This document shows positions 18,371 through 27,234 of a stretch of DNA of 64,000 bases, in pieces. The translations under genes were made by a program, and so were the position numbers. Source of the DNA: Mycolicibacterium chlorophenolicum (GTDB taxonomy: Bacteria; Actinomycetota; Actinomycetes; Mycobacteriales; Mycobacteriaceae). The notes below the pieces were generated by a model, which saw only the letters and a list, made by a program, of their open reading frames with translations, was not told where the DNA came from and did not search any database. The DNA is taken from assembly GCF_001044235.1 (NCBI RefSeq), contig NZ_JYNL01000008.1, positions 50,184-114,183 on the forward strand, read 5' to 3'. The stretch's first letter is position 1; every line of letters starts with the position of its first letter.

Positions 18371-19339
18371 TTATGCCTGCGCCGGGGAACGTTGCAGCCG
18401 CCGCGACGCGACGAGCAGTACCGCCGTGGACGCGACGAGCCAGACGGCCAGCACGACGTACGGGCCGGGCCGCTGATGATCGGGGAAATAGGTGGCCGAG
18501 TGGACCGCCGAGACGGCCGCGCCGCTGGGCAGCGCGTGGTTGAGGAACGAGAACGGTTGCGGCAGCAGGGTCGCCGACACCGCGCCGCCCGAGGAGGTGT
18601 TGCCGAGCAGGATGAACACCAGCCAGGTGGGGATGATCGCCCAGCGATGGATCATCACCAGCATCGCCGAGTTGAACATGGCGGCGACACCGATCTGCAC
18701 CGACACCAGCCCCCACAGCACAGGAAACGGGGTGCTCAGCGCGCCGAGCACCGGTCCCGCGACGGCGGCCAAGGTCGCCCCGCCGACCACCGCCAGCACG
18801 GCGAGGCAGCCCAGCCAGCGGCCCAGCGTCAGCGTCTTGACGTTGGCGCGCAGCTGGAACATGGTGACGAAGCCGAGGATCGTCGCGGCGATGATGAGGT
18901 AGAACGTCGCCAGGCCGGCGGGGTCGGCCGACGGCAGCGGGTGCAGGTCGACGATCGTCAGTGCGGGCTGCGCGCCGGCCTGATCGATCTGGGTGAGCAC
19001 CCGCGCCGACGACGGGTCGCTGGCGCTGGAGATCAGCAGCTCGGGCGGGGCGGCGGAGGTGTCGATCACCGCGGTGATCTCCTGCCGGTCCACGGCCTGC
19101 ACGGCCGCGGCGCGGCTCGGATAGTCGTGCGGCTCGAACTCGTGGGAGCGCTGCTGCAGGTCGGCGAGCAGCTGCGGCGATGCGTCCCCCACGACCCCGA
19201 CCGGCAGGTGGCGCGGCACCGGTCGGCCGAGTGCGATCGTGTAGGCGGCGACGAACGACGCACCGAGCACCAGCGCGATGCCGAGGACGGCGCCGACCTT
19301 GCGCAGCTCCAACGGGATCGCGCGCAGCCGTGCCCTCAC
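18371..19339 (-). CDS. ABC-2/Pip-like membrane protein in the fdh operon
   Basis: A 322-residue protein: one N-terminal helix (VGAVLGIALVLGASFVAAYTIAL), an exported domain of about 110 residues (PVGVVGDASPQLLADLQQR ... LLISSASDPSSARVLTQIDQ), then five or six helices ending in SRRLQRSPAQA. The pattern resembles YhgE/Pip or ABC-2-type permease subunits that lack an ATPase. GTG 19339 overlaps the NrfD stop (GTGA), so it is translated with the formate dehydrogenase genes. Why such a protein sits there is unknown. A long shadow frame makes it look like a 696-residue fusion; the coupled GTG start is preferred. Confidence 0.7.
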   Translation of the reverse strand: MRARLRAIPLELRKVGAVLGIALVLGASFVAAYTIALGRPVPRHLPVGVVGDASPQLLADLQQRSHEFEPHDYPSRAAAVQAVDRQEITAVIDTSAAPPELLISSASDPSSARVLTQIDQAGAQPALTIVDLHPLPSADPAGLATFYLIIAATILGFVTMFQLRANVKTLTLGRWLGCLAVLAVVGGATLAAVAGPVLGALSTPFPVLWGLVSVQIGVAAMFNSAMLVMIHRWAIIPTWLVFILLGNTSSGGAVSATLLPQPFSFLNHALPSGAAVSAVHSATYFPDHQRPGPYVVLAVWLVASTAVLLVASRRLQRSPAQA

Positions 19340-20292
19340 CCGTGCGCCGACGACGTCTGTCGCTGCGCGATCCGCTCCCGTTGGGGCACCACAACGTATT
19401 TCGGGTCCTTCGTCGATGCCACCCCCGCCTCGAACACCCCGAACCGTTGCAGAGCGCTGCCGGCGAGCAGCGCTACCCCCGATGCCGCGACAGCCCATCG
19501 GCGTCGGCCCGACACCACCGCGCCGACGGCGCCGCCGACGGTCAGGATCTCCGAGGCCCGCATCAGGTGGCGCGGCCGGCCGGTCATGAACGCTTCGCGG
19601 GTGACACCGAGCCGATGCTCCAGCAGTCGCGCCGCACCCACCTCCATCGTGACGCCCGCCACCGCCATCCGTCGCGCCGGGGCCGTCTGGTCGACGGGCG
19701 CCAACAAGAGTCCGAGGCCCGCGCCCGCTGCTGCCGCCGATCCGGTGAACATGAACGGCAGATGCCGATGGGAGTCGTTCCACGCCGGAACGGCCGTCTG
19801 CGACAGCAACACCGCCGTGTAGGAGGCGACGGCCGGAGCCACCGCGGCCGCCGCAACTCCCGCCGGTCGTGCTGCTCCGCCGATCAGTCGCCCGATCAGG
19901 GTGCGGCGCCACCTCTTTGGCACAAGCTCGGCGATACCGGCGAGTACCGCGAACGGGCCGTAGGCGCCGAGGATCCAGGTGCCGACGCTCATCGGCGAAC
20001 TCGGCTTCGCGACGCGCAGCATGTGGTGGAAGCGCTCCGGCCGACCGAGATCTGCGACCAGCAGGACGAGACTGACGAGGATGGCGACCATCGAGCCGAG
20101 CCGGTTGACCCGGCGCAGCCCGGGCCGGCCGGTCAGATCCGCGCCGGCGCCGAGCAGCGCCGATCCCGCCGACAGACCACCGGTGAACAGGTACGCCGCG
20201 ATCGTCCAATTCCACACCGGTGTCTTGAGGATCTGCCGGCCGTAGTAGGAGCGGAAGTCGGCCGGCGGAACCGCCGTGTGCTCGCGTGGCAT
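19336..20292 (-). CDS. NrfD/PsrC-like membrane anchor of formate dehydrogenase
   Basis: A 318-residue integral membrane protein with about eight helices. FRSYYGRQILKTPVWNWTIAAYLFTGGLSAGSALL is the conserved NrfD opening (spread over residues 13-48), and LVADLGRPERFHHMLRV the conserved loop. NrfD subunits anchor molybdenum enzymes and exchange electrons with menaquinone without haem. ATG 20292 overlaps the FdhB stop (TGATG). It replaces the cytochrome b gamma subunit of FdnGHI-type enzymes, so formate oxidation here is probably coupled to the quinone pool through NrfD (inference). Confidence 0.85.
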   Translation of the reverse strand: MPREHTAVPPADFRSYYGRQILKTPVWNWTIAAYLFTGGLSAGSALLGAGADLTGRPGLRRVNRLGSMVAILVSLVLLVADLGRPERFHHMLRVAKPSSPMSVGTWILGAYGPFAVLAGIAELVPKRWRRTLIGRLIGGAARPAGVAAAAVAPAVASYTAVLLSQTAVPAWNDSHRHLPFMFTGSAAAAGAGLGLLLAPVDQTAPARRMAVAGVTMEVGAARLLEHRLGVTREAFMTGRPRHLMRASEILTVGGAVGAVVSGRRRWAVAASGVALLAGSALQRFGVFEAGVASTKDPKYVVVPQRERIAQRQTSSAHG

Positions 20293-21191
20293 CAGGTGCG
20301 CCTCCCGACGAACGCCGACACCGCAATGCCCACCAGCGCCGAGGCCGCCATCCCCGCGTACCGCCACATCGCGGCGGCATCGCGGGTCGGCACCACCGGG
20401 TCGGGCGGCAGACCGTAGACCTCGGGGTCGTCGAGCAGCAGGAAGAACGCACCGTCGCCACCGACGCCGTCGTTCGGGTCCTCGCCGTAGAGCCGGGCCT
20501 CGGTGACGCCGCGCTCGTGCAGCGCCTCGACCCGTTGCGCCGCCCGCTCCCGCAGCTCGTCGAGCACCCCGAACTGGATGGAGTCGGTCGGGCACGCCTT
20601 GGCGCACGCCGGTTCGAGTCCGTCGTGGAGCCGGTCGTAGCACAGCGTGCACTTCCAGGCCCGGCCGTCGCCCTCGCGGCGCTCGATCACACCGTACGGG
20701 CAGCCGGACACGCAGTAACCGCAACCGTTGCAGATGTCCTGCTGCACAACGACAGTGGAGTACTCGGTGCGGAACAGCGCACCCGTGGGGCAGACGTCCA
20801 GGCACCCGGCATGGGTGCAGTGCTTGCAGACGTCCGAGGCCATCAGCCACCGGAAGTCGGGCAGCTCGCCCACCATCTCGACGGCCTTCTGGGTGATCTC
20901 GGGCATGCCCAGGTCGATCGGCTCGCGGCCCGGCTGCTCAATGAACGCCACATGCCGCCACGAGTTCGCACCGAGGTTGCCGGTGTTGTCGAACGACATG
21001 CCCAGCAGGTTGAACCCGTCGCCCTCTCCCGAGACGGGCACCTCGTTCCACTCCTTGCACGCCACCTCGCAGGCCTTGCAGCCGATGCACACCGATGTGT
21101 CGGTGAAGAACCCCACCCGCGGCGGATGCTCGTCGTAGCCGGCGTCGCCGGCCGGATCGTGCAGCGGACCGTAGAAGCTGTTGCCGCTCAT
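20292..21191 (-). CDS. fdhB: Formate dehydrogenase beta subunit, four 4Fe-4S clusters
   Basis: A 299-residue FdnH/HybA-like ferredoxin. Four cysteine groups are visible: CIGCKACEVACKEW, CKHCTHAGCLDVCPTG, CNGCGYCVSGCPYGV and the CTLCYDRL ... CAKACPTDS set. They form an electron wire from the catalytic subunit to the membrane subunit. A C-terminal helix (MWRYAGMAASALVGIAVSAF) can anchor it. No Tat signal is present. ATG 21191 overlaps the FdhA stop (ATGA). A proline/glycine tail before the helix (EDPNDGVGGDGAFFLLLDDPEVYGLP) is a feature of the actinobacterial form. Confidence 0.9.
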   Translation of the reverse strand: MSGNSFYGPLHDPAGDAGYDEHPPRVGFFTDTSVCIGCKACEVACKEWNEVPVSGEGDGFNLLGMSFDNTGNLGANSWRHVAFIEQPGREPIDLGMPEITQKAVEMVGELPDFRWLMASDVCKHCTHAGCLDVCPTGALFRTEYSTVVVQQDICNGCGYCVSGCPYGVIERREGDGRAWKCTLCYDRLHDGLEPACAKACPTDSIQFGVLDELRERAAQRVEALHERGVTEARLYGEDPNDGVGGDGAFFLLLDDPEVYGLPPDPVVPTRDAAAMWRYAGMAASALVGIAVSAFVGRRT

Positions 21192-24100
21192 GGCGTGTCC
21201 TCCGTGTGGTCGGGTGAGCGCCGCGTGGTGTCCAGGTCGGTGCCGGTGGCCTTGGTGATGCCCGCCCCTTGGCGGTAGCCCGCGATGTAGGCCAGCAGTT
21301 CGGGTCCGCGCGGACGCCGCCCCGGCCGGATGTCGCACGTCGCGACCTTGCTCTCCTGGATGAACACGTTCGGGTCGGCGACCACACCGAGGAGGTCGTT
21401 GACCACGTCGCCGTCGATCAGACCCGAACCACCCCAGTGGTAGGGCATCCAGACCTGGTGCACCACATGGTCGTCGATGCGCAGCGGCCGCATCCGTTCG
21501 GTGACGAAGACGCGCGCGTCCACCGCCGCGCGGCTGGTCACCACGTGCGCCCACTCCATGTGCTTCAGCCCGCGTTCGGCGGCCAGCTCCGCTGACACCT
21601 CGACGAACAACCCGGGCTGCAGCTCGGCCAGGTACGGCAACTGCCGACTCATGCCGCCGGCCGTGTGATGCTCGGTCAGCCGGGCCGCGGTGAACACGAA
21701 CGGGAACACCTCGCCGTGCGCGTCGGGCCACGACGGGTTCGACGGGTTGTCTTCGCGCCCATACACTTTGCGCGCCGGATTGCCCTGCTGCTGATACAGC
21801 GGGTTGCGCACCGGCGATTCGTGCGGCTCGTAGTGGGTGGGCAGCGGTCCGTCGAGCACGCCGTTGGGCGCGAACAGCCAGGCCTTGCCGTCGGCCTGCA
21901 TCACGAACGGATCGTCACCGCGCAGCGCCGCGACCCCGACCGCGTCGTCGTCCGGCCGGTAGTCCGGCGGCTTGTTCTTCTCGAAATCCGGTGTGTCGTA
22001 ACCGGTCCACTCGTTCTTGTCGGCGTCCCACCACACCAGCTTCTTGCGCTCGCTCCAGGGCCGGCCGGCCGGATCCGCCGACGCCCGGTTGTAGAGCACG
22101 CGGCGGTTCATCGGCCAGGTCCAGCCCCACTCGTTGTCGTAGGGGCCCTGCTCGGTGTGGGGTTTGCGGCGTGCCGCCTGGTTCACCTCGTCGGCGTACA
22201 CGCCGCTGTAGATCCAGCAGCCGCACATGGTCGATCCGTCGGCCTTGAGCTCGGTGTAACCGCTCACCGCCCGGTCGGTGGTGAGGTCGATGCCGCTGAT
22301 CCGGCGCAGGACGTCGGCACCGTCGGGTTCGTCGCCGTCCATCCGGTAGTCCCACGCCAGGTCCAGCAGCGGGCGATCGCGCTCATCCGTTGAGCCGGCC
22401 AGCTTTTCGCGCAGGATCCGGCCGAGGTGGTAGAAGAACCACAGCTCCGAGCGCGCATCGCCGGGCGGTTCGACAGCCTTCTCCCGCCACTGCAGCATCC
22501 GCTGGGTCTGGGTGAAGGTGCCCGCCTTCTCCACGTGCGACGCCGCCGGGAACAGGAACACCTCGGTGCGGCACGTCTCGGGGGCGATCTCGCCGGTCTC
22601 GATCTCCGGCCCGTCCCTCCAGAACGTGGCGCTCTCGATCTCCACGAGGTCGCGCACCACCAGCCAGTCCAGGTTGGCCATGCCGAGGCGCTGCAACTTG
22701 CCGTGCGCCGATCCGACCGCCGGGTTCTGGCCGAGCAGGAAGTAGCCGAACACCTTGCCGTCGACCATGTCCATCACGGTGCGGTAGGTGCCGTGGTCAC
22801 CGTTGATGCGCGGCATGTAGTCGAAGCAGAAGTCGTTCTCCGCGGTGGCCGCGTCGCCCCAGTACTCCTTGAGCAGCGACACCATGTAGGTATCGGCGTT
22901 GTGCCAGAAGCCTTTCTGGTTGCGGCTCTTGATCGCGTCGAGGTAGTCGGCCAGCGTCTCCTGCCCGGCCCGCGGCATCGCGAGATACCCCGGCAGCAGG
23001 TTGAACAGCGTCGGCACGTCGGTGGAGCCCTGGATGCTGGCGTGCCCGCGCAGCGCGAACACCCCGCCCCCGGGCCGGCCGATGTTGCCCAGCAGCAGCT
23101 GGATGATCGCGCCCGCCCGAATGTACTGCGCGCCCATCGTGTGCTGGGTCCAGCCGACGCTGTACACCAGCGCGGCGGTCTTGTCCCGGCCCGACGCCGA
23201 GGTCCACCGGCGAGCGACGTCGAGGAACTGTTCGGCGGGCACGCCGCACACCCGCTCGACCATCTCCGGGGTGTAGCGGGCGTAGTGCCGTTTGAGGATC
23301 TGATAGACGCAGCGCGGGTCCTGCAGCGTCGGGTCGCTCGGGATGTCGGCCGCGCCCTGGATCGGCGCGCCGCCGGAGCCCTGCTGGTCCGGTGACGCGT
23401 TCTCCTTGGCGTCCGACCCACCGCCCTCGGCATCGGTGTTCTGGTACTGCCACGTCTCCGGGTCGTAGGACGCGGTCGCCTCGTCGTAGCCCGAGAACAG
23501 CCCGCCGAGATCCTCGGCGTCCTGATAGTTCTCGTCGACCAGGAACGAGGCGTTGGTGTAGGCGGTGACGTACTCGCGGAAGTCGAGCTCGTTGGACAGG
23601 ATGTAGTTGATCACCCCACCGAGGAACGCGATGTCACTGCCCGCGCGCAGCGGCACGTGCCGGTCGGCCAGCGCACTGGTGCGGGTGAACCGCGGGTCGA
23701 TGTGCACCACCTGCGTTCCGCGCGACTTCGCCTCCATCACCCATTGGAAGCCGACGGGATGGGCCTCGGCCATGTTCGAGCCCATGATGACGATGAAGTC
23801 GGAGTTGACGAGGTCCTGCTGATAGTCCGTCGCCCCGCCGCGACCGAAGGAGGCTCCCAGACCGGGAACCGTGGCGCTGTGTCAAATACGCGCCTGGTTC
23901 TCGATCTGCAGGGCGCCCAGCGCGGTGAACAACTTCTTGATCAGATAGTTCTCTTCGTTGTCCAGCGTCGCCCCGCCCAGGCTGGCCAGCCCCATCGTGC
24001 GGCGCAGCGTGTGGCGGTCGGAGTCGAACTGCTGCCAGCCCTTCTCGCGGGCGTCGAGCACCCGGTCGGCGACCATGTCCATCGCCGTCTCGAGGTCCAG

Positions 24101-24451
24101 GTCCTGCCACTCGGTGGCGTACGGCGCGCGGTAGCGGACCTTCGTCAGCCGTTGCGGACCGGTGACCAGCTGCTTGCTCGCCGAGCCCTTCGGGCACAGC
24201 CGGCCGCGGGAGATGGGACTGTCCGGGTTGCCCTCGATCTGGACGACCTTCTCGTCCTTGACGTACACCTTCTGCGCGCAGCCGACGGCGCAGAACGGGC
24301 AGACCGAGTGCGCGACGTGGTCGACCTCGGCGGTGCGCGGGGTCAGGGTCAGCGAGCGCTTCGACTGGGCGGCCTTGCCGCGGCCGAGCTTGTCATCGCC
24401 GGTGAGTTGCCGGTACACCGGCCACGACTGGAACAGTCCCTTGAGGTCCAC
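21188..24451 (-). CDS. fdhA: Selenocysteine formate dehydrogenase alpha subunit
   Basis: 1087 residues when the in-frame TGA at 23884-23882 is read as selenocysteine (U190). The local sequence ENQARI-U-HSATV matches the catalytic Sec-His of Sec formate dehydrogenases; stopping there would remove 83 percent of the protein. A 4Fe-4S ligand set C51, C54, C58, C86 precedes it, and molybdopterin-guanine-dinucleotide domains follow (GGVFALRGHASIQGSTD, LLGQNPAVGSAHGK, WMPYHWGGSG). The reaction is formate to carbon dioxide. The N-terminus has no twin-arginine signal. Start GTG 24451 has AAAGGGG. A hydrophilic insert near 310-335 is rich in Gly, Asp and Ser. SelA, SelB, SelC and SelD are encoded next door. 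Confidence 0.93.
23852..23884 (-). promoter_or_regulatory. Bacterial SECIS element after the UGA codon
   Basis: The UGA is at 23884-23882. Thirteen to nineteen bases later GGTTCCC (23870-23864) pairs with GGGAGCC (23858-23852) around the five-base apical loop GGTCT. The stem has six Watson-Crick pairs and one U-G pair. The GGUCU loop is the same as in the Escherichia coli fdhF SECIS, where SelB binds. Distance and loop both fit SelB-dependent recoding. Confidence 0.85.
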
Positions 24452-24557
24452 CCGTCACCCCTTTCCGGATCCGATCCAACCGTCGGCGCCGCGCCTTGGC
24501 AACCCGGATACCCGCTCGCGGCCAGGTCAACAGCGAACTCTCAGGTACAAAGGGTGC

Positions 24558-25595
24558 ATGCTCGAGATCAGCCTGTTGACCTGGGGTGTGACGATCGGCC
24601 TCATCGTCGCGCTGCTCGCCGTGGACTTGATCCTGGCCGCGGTCCGCCCGCACCGGGTCGGTTTCCGGGAGGCCACCGCCTGGTCGGTGTTCTACATCGC
24701 GGTCGCGATCGGCTTCGGGGTGTGGTTCTTCCTCACCTACGGCAGCGACTTCGGCACGCAGTACTTCGCCGGTTACATCGTCGAGAAGAGCCTGTCGGTC
24801 GACAACCTGTTCGTGTTCGTGATCATCATGGCGACGTTCGCGGTGCCCGAGGAGCATCAGCACAAGGTGCTGACCTTCGGGATCATCCTGGCGCTGATCA
24901 TGCGCGCGATCTTCATCGCGGTCGGCGCGACGCTGCTGTCGCTGTTCTCGTTCATGTTCCTGATATTCGGCGTGCTGCTCATCCTGACCGCGGTGCAACT
25001 GTTCCGGCACCGCGACGAGGACCCCGACGTCGAGAACAACATCATGATCAAGGCGACGCGGCGGCTGCTGCCGATCAGCGACGACTACGACGGCGGCAAG
25101 CTGCTGACCCATCGCGAGGGCCGCCGGATGGCCACCCCGCTGCTCGCCGTGCTGATCGCGATCGGCAGCGTGGACCTGCTGTTCGCGCTGGACTCGATCC
25201 CTGCCGTCTTCGGCGTGACCTCCGAGCCCTACATCGTGTTCGCCGCCAACGCGTTCGCGCTGCTGGGTCTACGGGCGCTGTTCTTCCTCGTCAAGGGTCT
25301 GCTCGACCGGCTGGTCTACCTGTCGACCGGACTGGCGATCATCCTGGCGTTCATCGGCATCAAGCTGGTGCTGCACTGGGGCCACGTCGACATCAACCCC
25401 AACATCCCCGAGGTGAACACCTACCTCAGCCTCGTGGTGATCGTGGGCATTCTCGCGATCACCACCGTCGCCAGCCTGATCAAGACCCGGCGCGACCCGA
25501 GCGCCAAGGCCCATCCCGGCTCGCTGCGCGCGACGCACAAGGACGGCCCGGTCAGCGAGCCAGATCGCGCGAGCCGTCGGGACGGCGCCGGGTGA
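24558..25595 (+). CDS. TerC-family integral membrane protein
   Basis: A 345-residue TerC protein with about nine helices. Acidic residues inside membrane segments, typical of the family, are seen in LLAVDLILAAV, EKSLSVDNLFVFVII and GSVDLLFALDSIPAVFGVT. TerC/Alx proteins are linked to tellurite resistance and to manganese or calcium export; the substrate here is not known. Start ATG 24558 has AAAGGGTGC. It diverges from fdhA with a 106-bp gap and overlaps the convergent selB by 44 bases. Confidence 0.88.
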   Translation: MLEISLLTWGVTIGLIVALLAVDLILAAVRPHRVGFREATAWSVFYIAVAIGFGVWFFLTYGSDFGTQYFAGYIVEKSLSVDNLFVFVIIMATFAVPEEHQHKVLTFGIILALIMRAIFIAVGATLLSLFSFMFLIFGVLLILTAVQLFRHRDEDPDVENNIMIKATRRLLPISDDYDGGKLLTHREGRRMATPLLAVLIAIGSVDLLFALDSIPAVFGVTSEPYIVFAANAFALLGLRALFFLVKGLLDRLVYLSTGLAIILAFIGIKLVLHWGHVDINPNIPEVNTYLSLVVIVGILAITTVASLIKTRRDPSAKAHPGSLRATHKDGPVSEPDRASRRDGAG

Positions 25596-27234
25596 GCCCG
25601 CGCGCGTCGAGCGCTTCGAGCAGCGGGACCGCGACCCGCCGGGTAGTGAGCAGCGCGCGTTTGGCTTCGGCGACGGTGAAGGGCTGCGCCACGTCGGCCA
25701 GCGCCGCGGCCGCGCGGTCGTAGACGTCGGGCCCCAGCACCACGCCGTCGGCGATCCGCACCAGCCGGCCCGCCCGCACCGCCGCCGCGAGTTCCTTGGG
25801 CCCCAGACGCAGTTCGGTCAGCTCGTCGGCCTCGGGGGCGCGGAACGGTTCAGCCGCCAGCCGGTCCTCGAGGGTGCGCACCGCCTTCTCGACCCGCTCG
25901 GGCAGCGCCGTCCCGGGCCGGCGGATCCGCCCGTCGGCCACCTCGAGCCCGGTGCCGGCCGCCAACGCCGACACGAGATCGAGGGCGGGCAACTGCAACT
26001 CGCGGCGCAGCTCCTCGGTCGGCATGCCCGCGGCGATGTCGTGGCCATCCCACCACCGCTGCACCGCCGCGGTCATCAGCGCGCGCCGCTGCGCCCACCA
26101 CGTCGGGTCGACAACCCACTCCCCCACCCGCTCTCCGGTGGCGTCGAAACCCATGGCGCGCAGATCTTTCCCCCGAGCGCACACCGGCGGCCGTACCTGG
26201 CCGGTGGCCAGTTCCTCGGCGCGGACCCGGGCGTCGCCGCGGCGGCGCAGCGCCGGCGGCGCCACATCGAGCACTTCGATCCCAGCGGCGATGCGGTGTT
26301 CACCCGGGTCGCGCAGCAGCCCGATGTCACCGATCCGCAGCGGCAGCGGCCGGGACAGCCGCAGCCGCGCCCCGGCCTCGCCGAGCGGCCGGACATGCAC
26401 CGGCACGCCGGTCGATCCGATGTGCAGCACCAGTCGCTCGTGCAGTTTCCCGGCTGCCCGCAGCGCGACGTCGATCTCGGCGGTGTCCCGCCACGCGCCC
26501 GGCGTGCGGATCGTGTCGCCGCGCGCGATGCCACGGTGGTCGACACCGCGCAGGTTCACCGCGACGCGGGCCACCGCGGCGACCTCGGTCCGGTCGTGGC
26601 CCAGGGACTGCACGCCACGCACGGTGACGCGTCGCCCGTCGTGCAGAAGGTCGTCGCCGACGCGGATGGTGCCGGCCGCCAGTGTTCCCGTCACCACGGT
26701 GCCGGCGCCACGCACGGTGAACGACCGATCCACCCACAGCCGCACGTCGGCGTCCCGGTCCGGCGCCGGTATCCGGTCGGTCAGGGTCACGAGTTCGGCT
26801 CGCACAGAATCGGTTTCGGTGCCGAGCACGATAGTGGCGTCAGGCAGCCGGTCGCGCACCTGCGCGACCGCGGGGCCGGGGTCGGCGAGGTCGGCCTTGC
26901 TGATGACGACGAGCAGGTGGCGGACGCCGAGCGCCTGCAGCGCGGCGAGGTGCTCCTCGGACTGGGGCATCCAGCCCTCGGTCGCGGCGACGACGAACAT
27001 CACCGCCGGAACGGGCCCGACGCCGGCGAGCATGTTGCCGACGAACCGCTCGTGCCCGGGCACGTCGACGAACGCGATCTCGCGGCCGTCGATGGTGGTC
27101 CACGCGAAGCCGAGGTCGATGGTCAGTCCCCGGCGCTGCTCCTCGGCGAGCCGGTCGGGCCACATGCCGGTGAGCCGGTGGACCAGCGTGGATTTACCGT
27201 GATCGACGTGGCCCGCGGTGGCTACGACGTACAC
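25552..27234 (-). CDS. selB: Selenocysteine-specific elongation factor SelB
   Basis: A 560-residue translation GTPase. G1 GHVDHGKST at 8-16, the SelB-type switch region RGLTIDLGFAW, G3 DVPGHE at 57-62, and G4 SKAD (VVISKADLAD) are present. Domains II and III follow, and the C-terminal third (about 380-560) consists of winged-helix repeats that in SelB bind the SECIS hairpin. It delivers Sec-tRNA to the UGA of fdhA. The start overlaps the end of selA by 13 bases, so selA and selB are co-translated. The C-terminal end overlaps terC on the other strand. Confidence 0.95.
   Translation of the reverse strand: MYVVATAGHVDHGKSTLVHRLTGMWPDRLAEEQRRGLTIDLGFAWTTIDGREIAFVDVPGHERFVGNMLAGVGPVPAVMFVVAATEGWMPQSEEHLAALQALGVRHLLVVISKADLADPGPAVAQVRDRLPDATIVLGTETDSVRAELVTLTDRIPAPDRDADVRLWVDRSFTVRGAGTVVTGTLAAGTIRVGDDLLHDGRRVTVRGVQSLGHDRTEVAAVARVAVNLRGVDHRGIARGDTIRTPGAWRDTAEIDVALRAAGKLHERLVLHIGSTGVPVHVRPLGEAGARLRLSRPLPLRIGDIGLLRDPGEHRIAAGIEVLDVAPPALRRRGDARVRAEELATGQVRPPVCARGKDLRAMGFDATGERVGEWVVDPTWWAQRRALMTAAVQRWWDGHDIAAGMPTEELRRELQLPALDLVSALAAGTGLEVADGRIRRPGTALPERVEKAVRTLEDRLAAEPFRAPEADELTELRLGPKELAAAVRAGRLVRIADGVVLGPDVYDRAAAALADVAQPFTVAEAKRALLTTRRVAVPLLEALDARGLTRRRPDGSRDLAR

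Noticed and set aside
18371..20461. A 696-residue frame joining the ABC-2-like protein to upstream sequence
   Set aside because: The upstream half is the shadow of the NrfD gene; the GTG at 19339 overlapping the NrfD stop explains the real start.
23882..23884. Reading the TGA as a nonsense mutation, making fdhA a pseudogene
   Set aside because: Catalytic context, SECIS hairpin and neighbouring selABCD genes show it is a selenocysteine codon.
24508..24531. SigF-like promoter in front of fdhA (GTTG-N14-GGGTAT, minus strand)
   Set aside because: The -10 fits but the -35 is GTTG and the spacing is 14, short of consensus; not strong enough to list.
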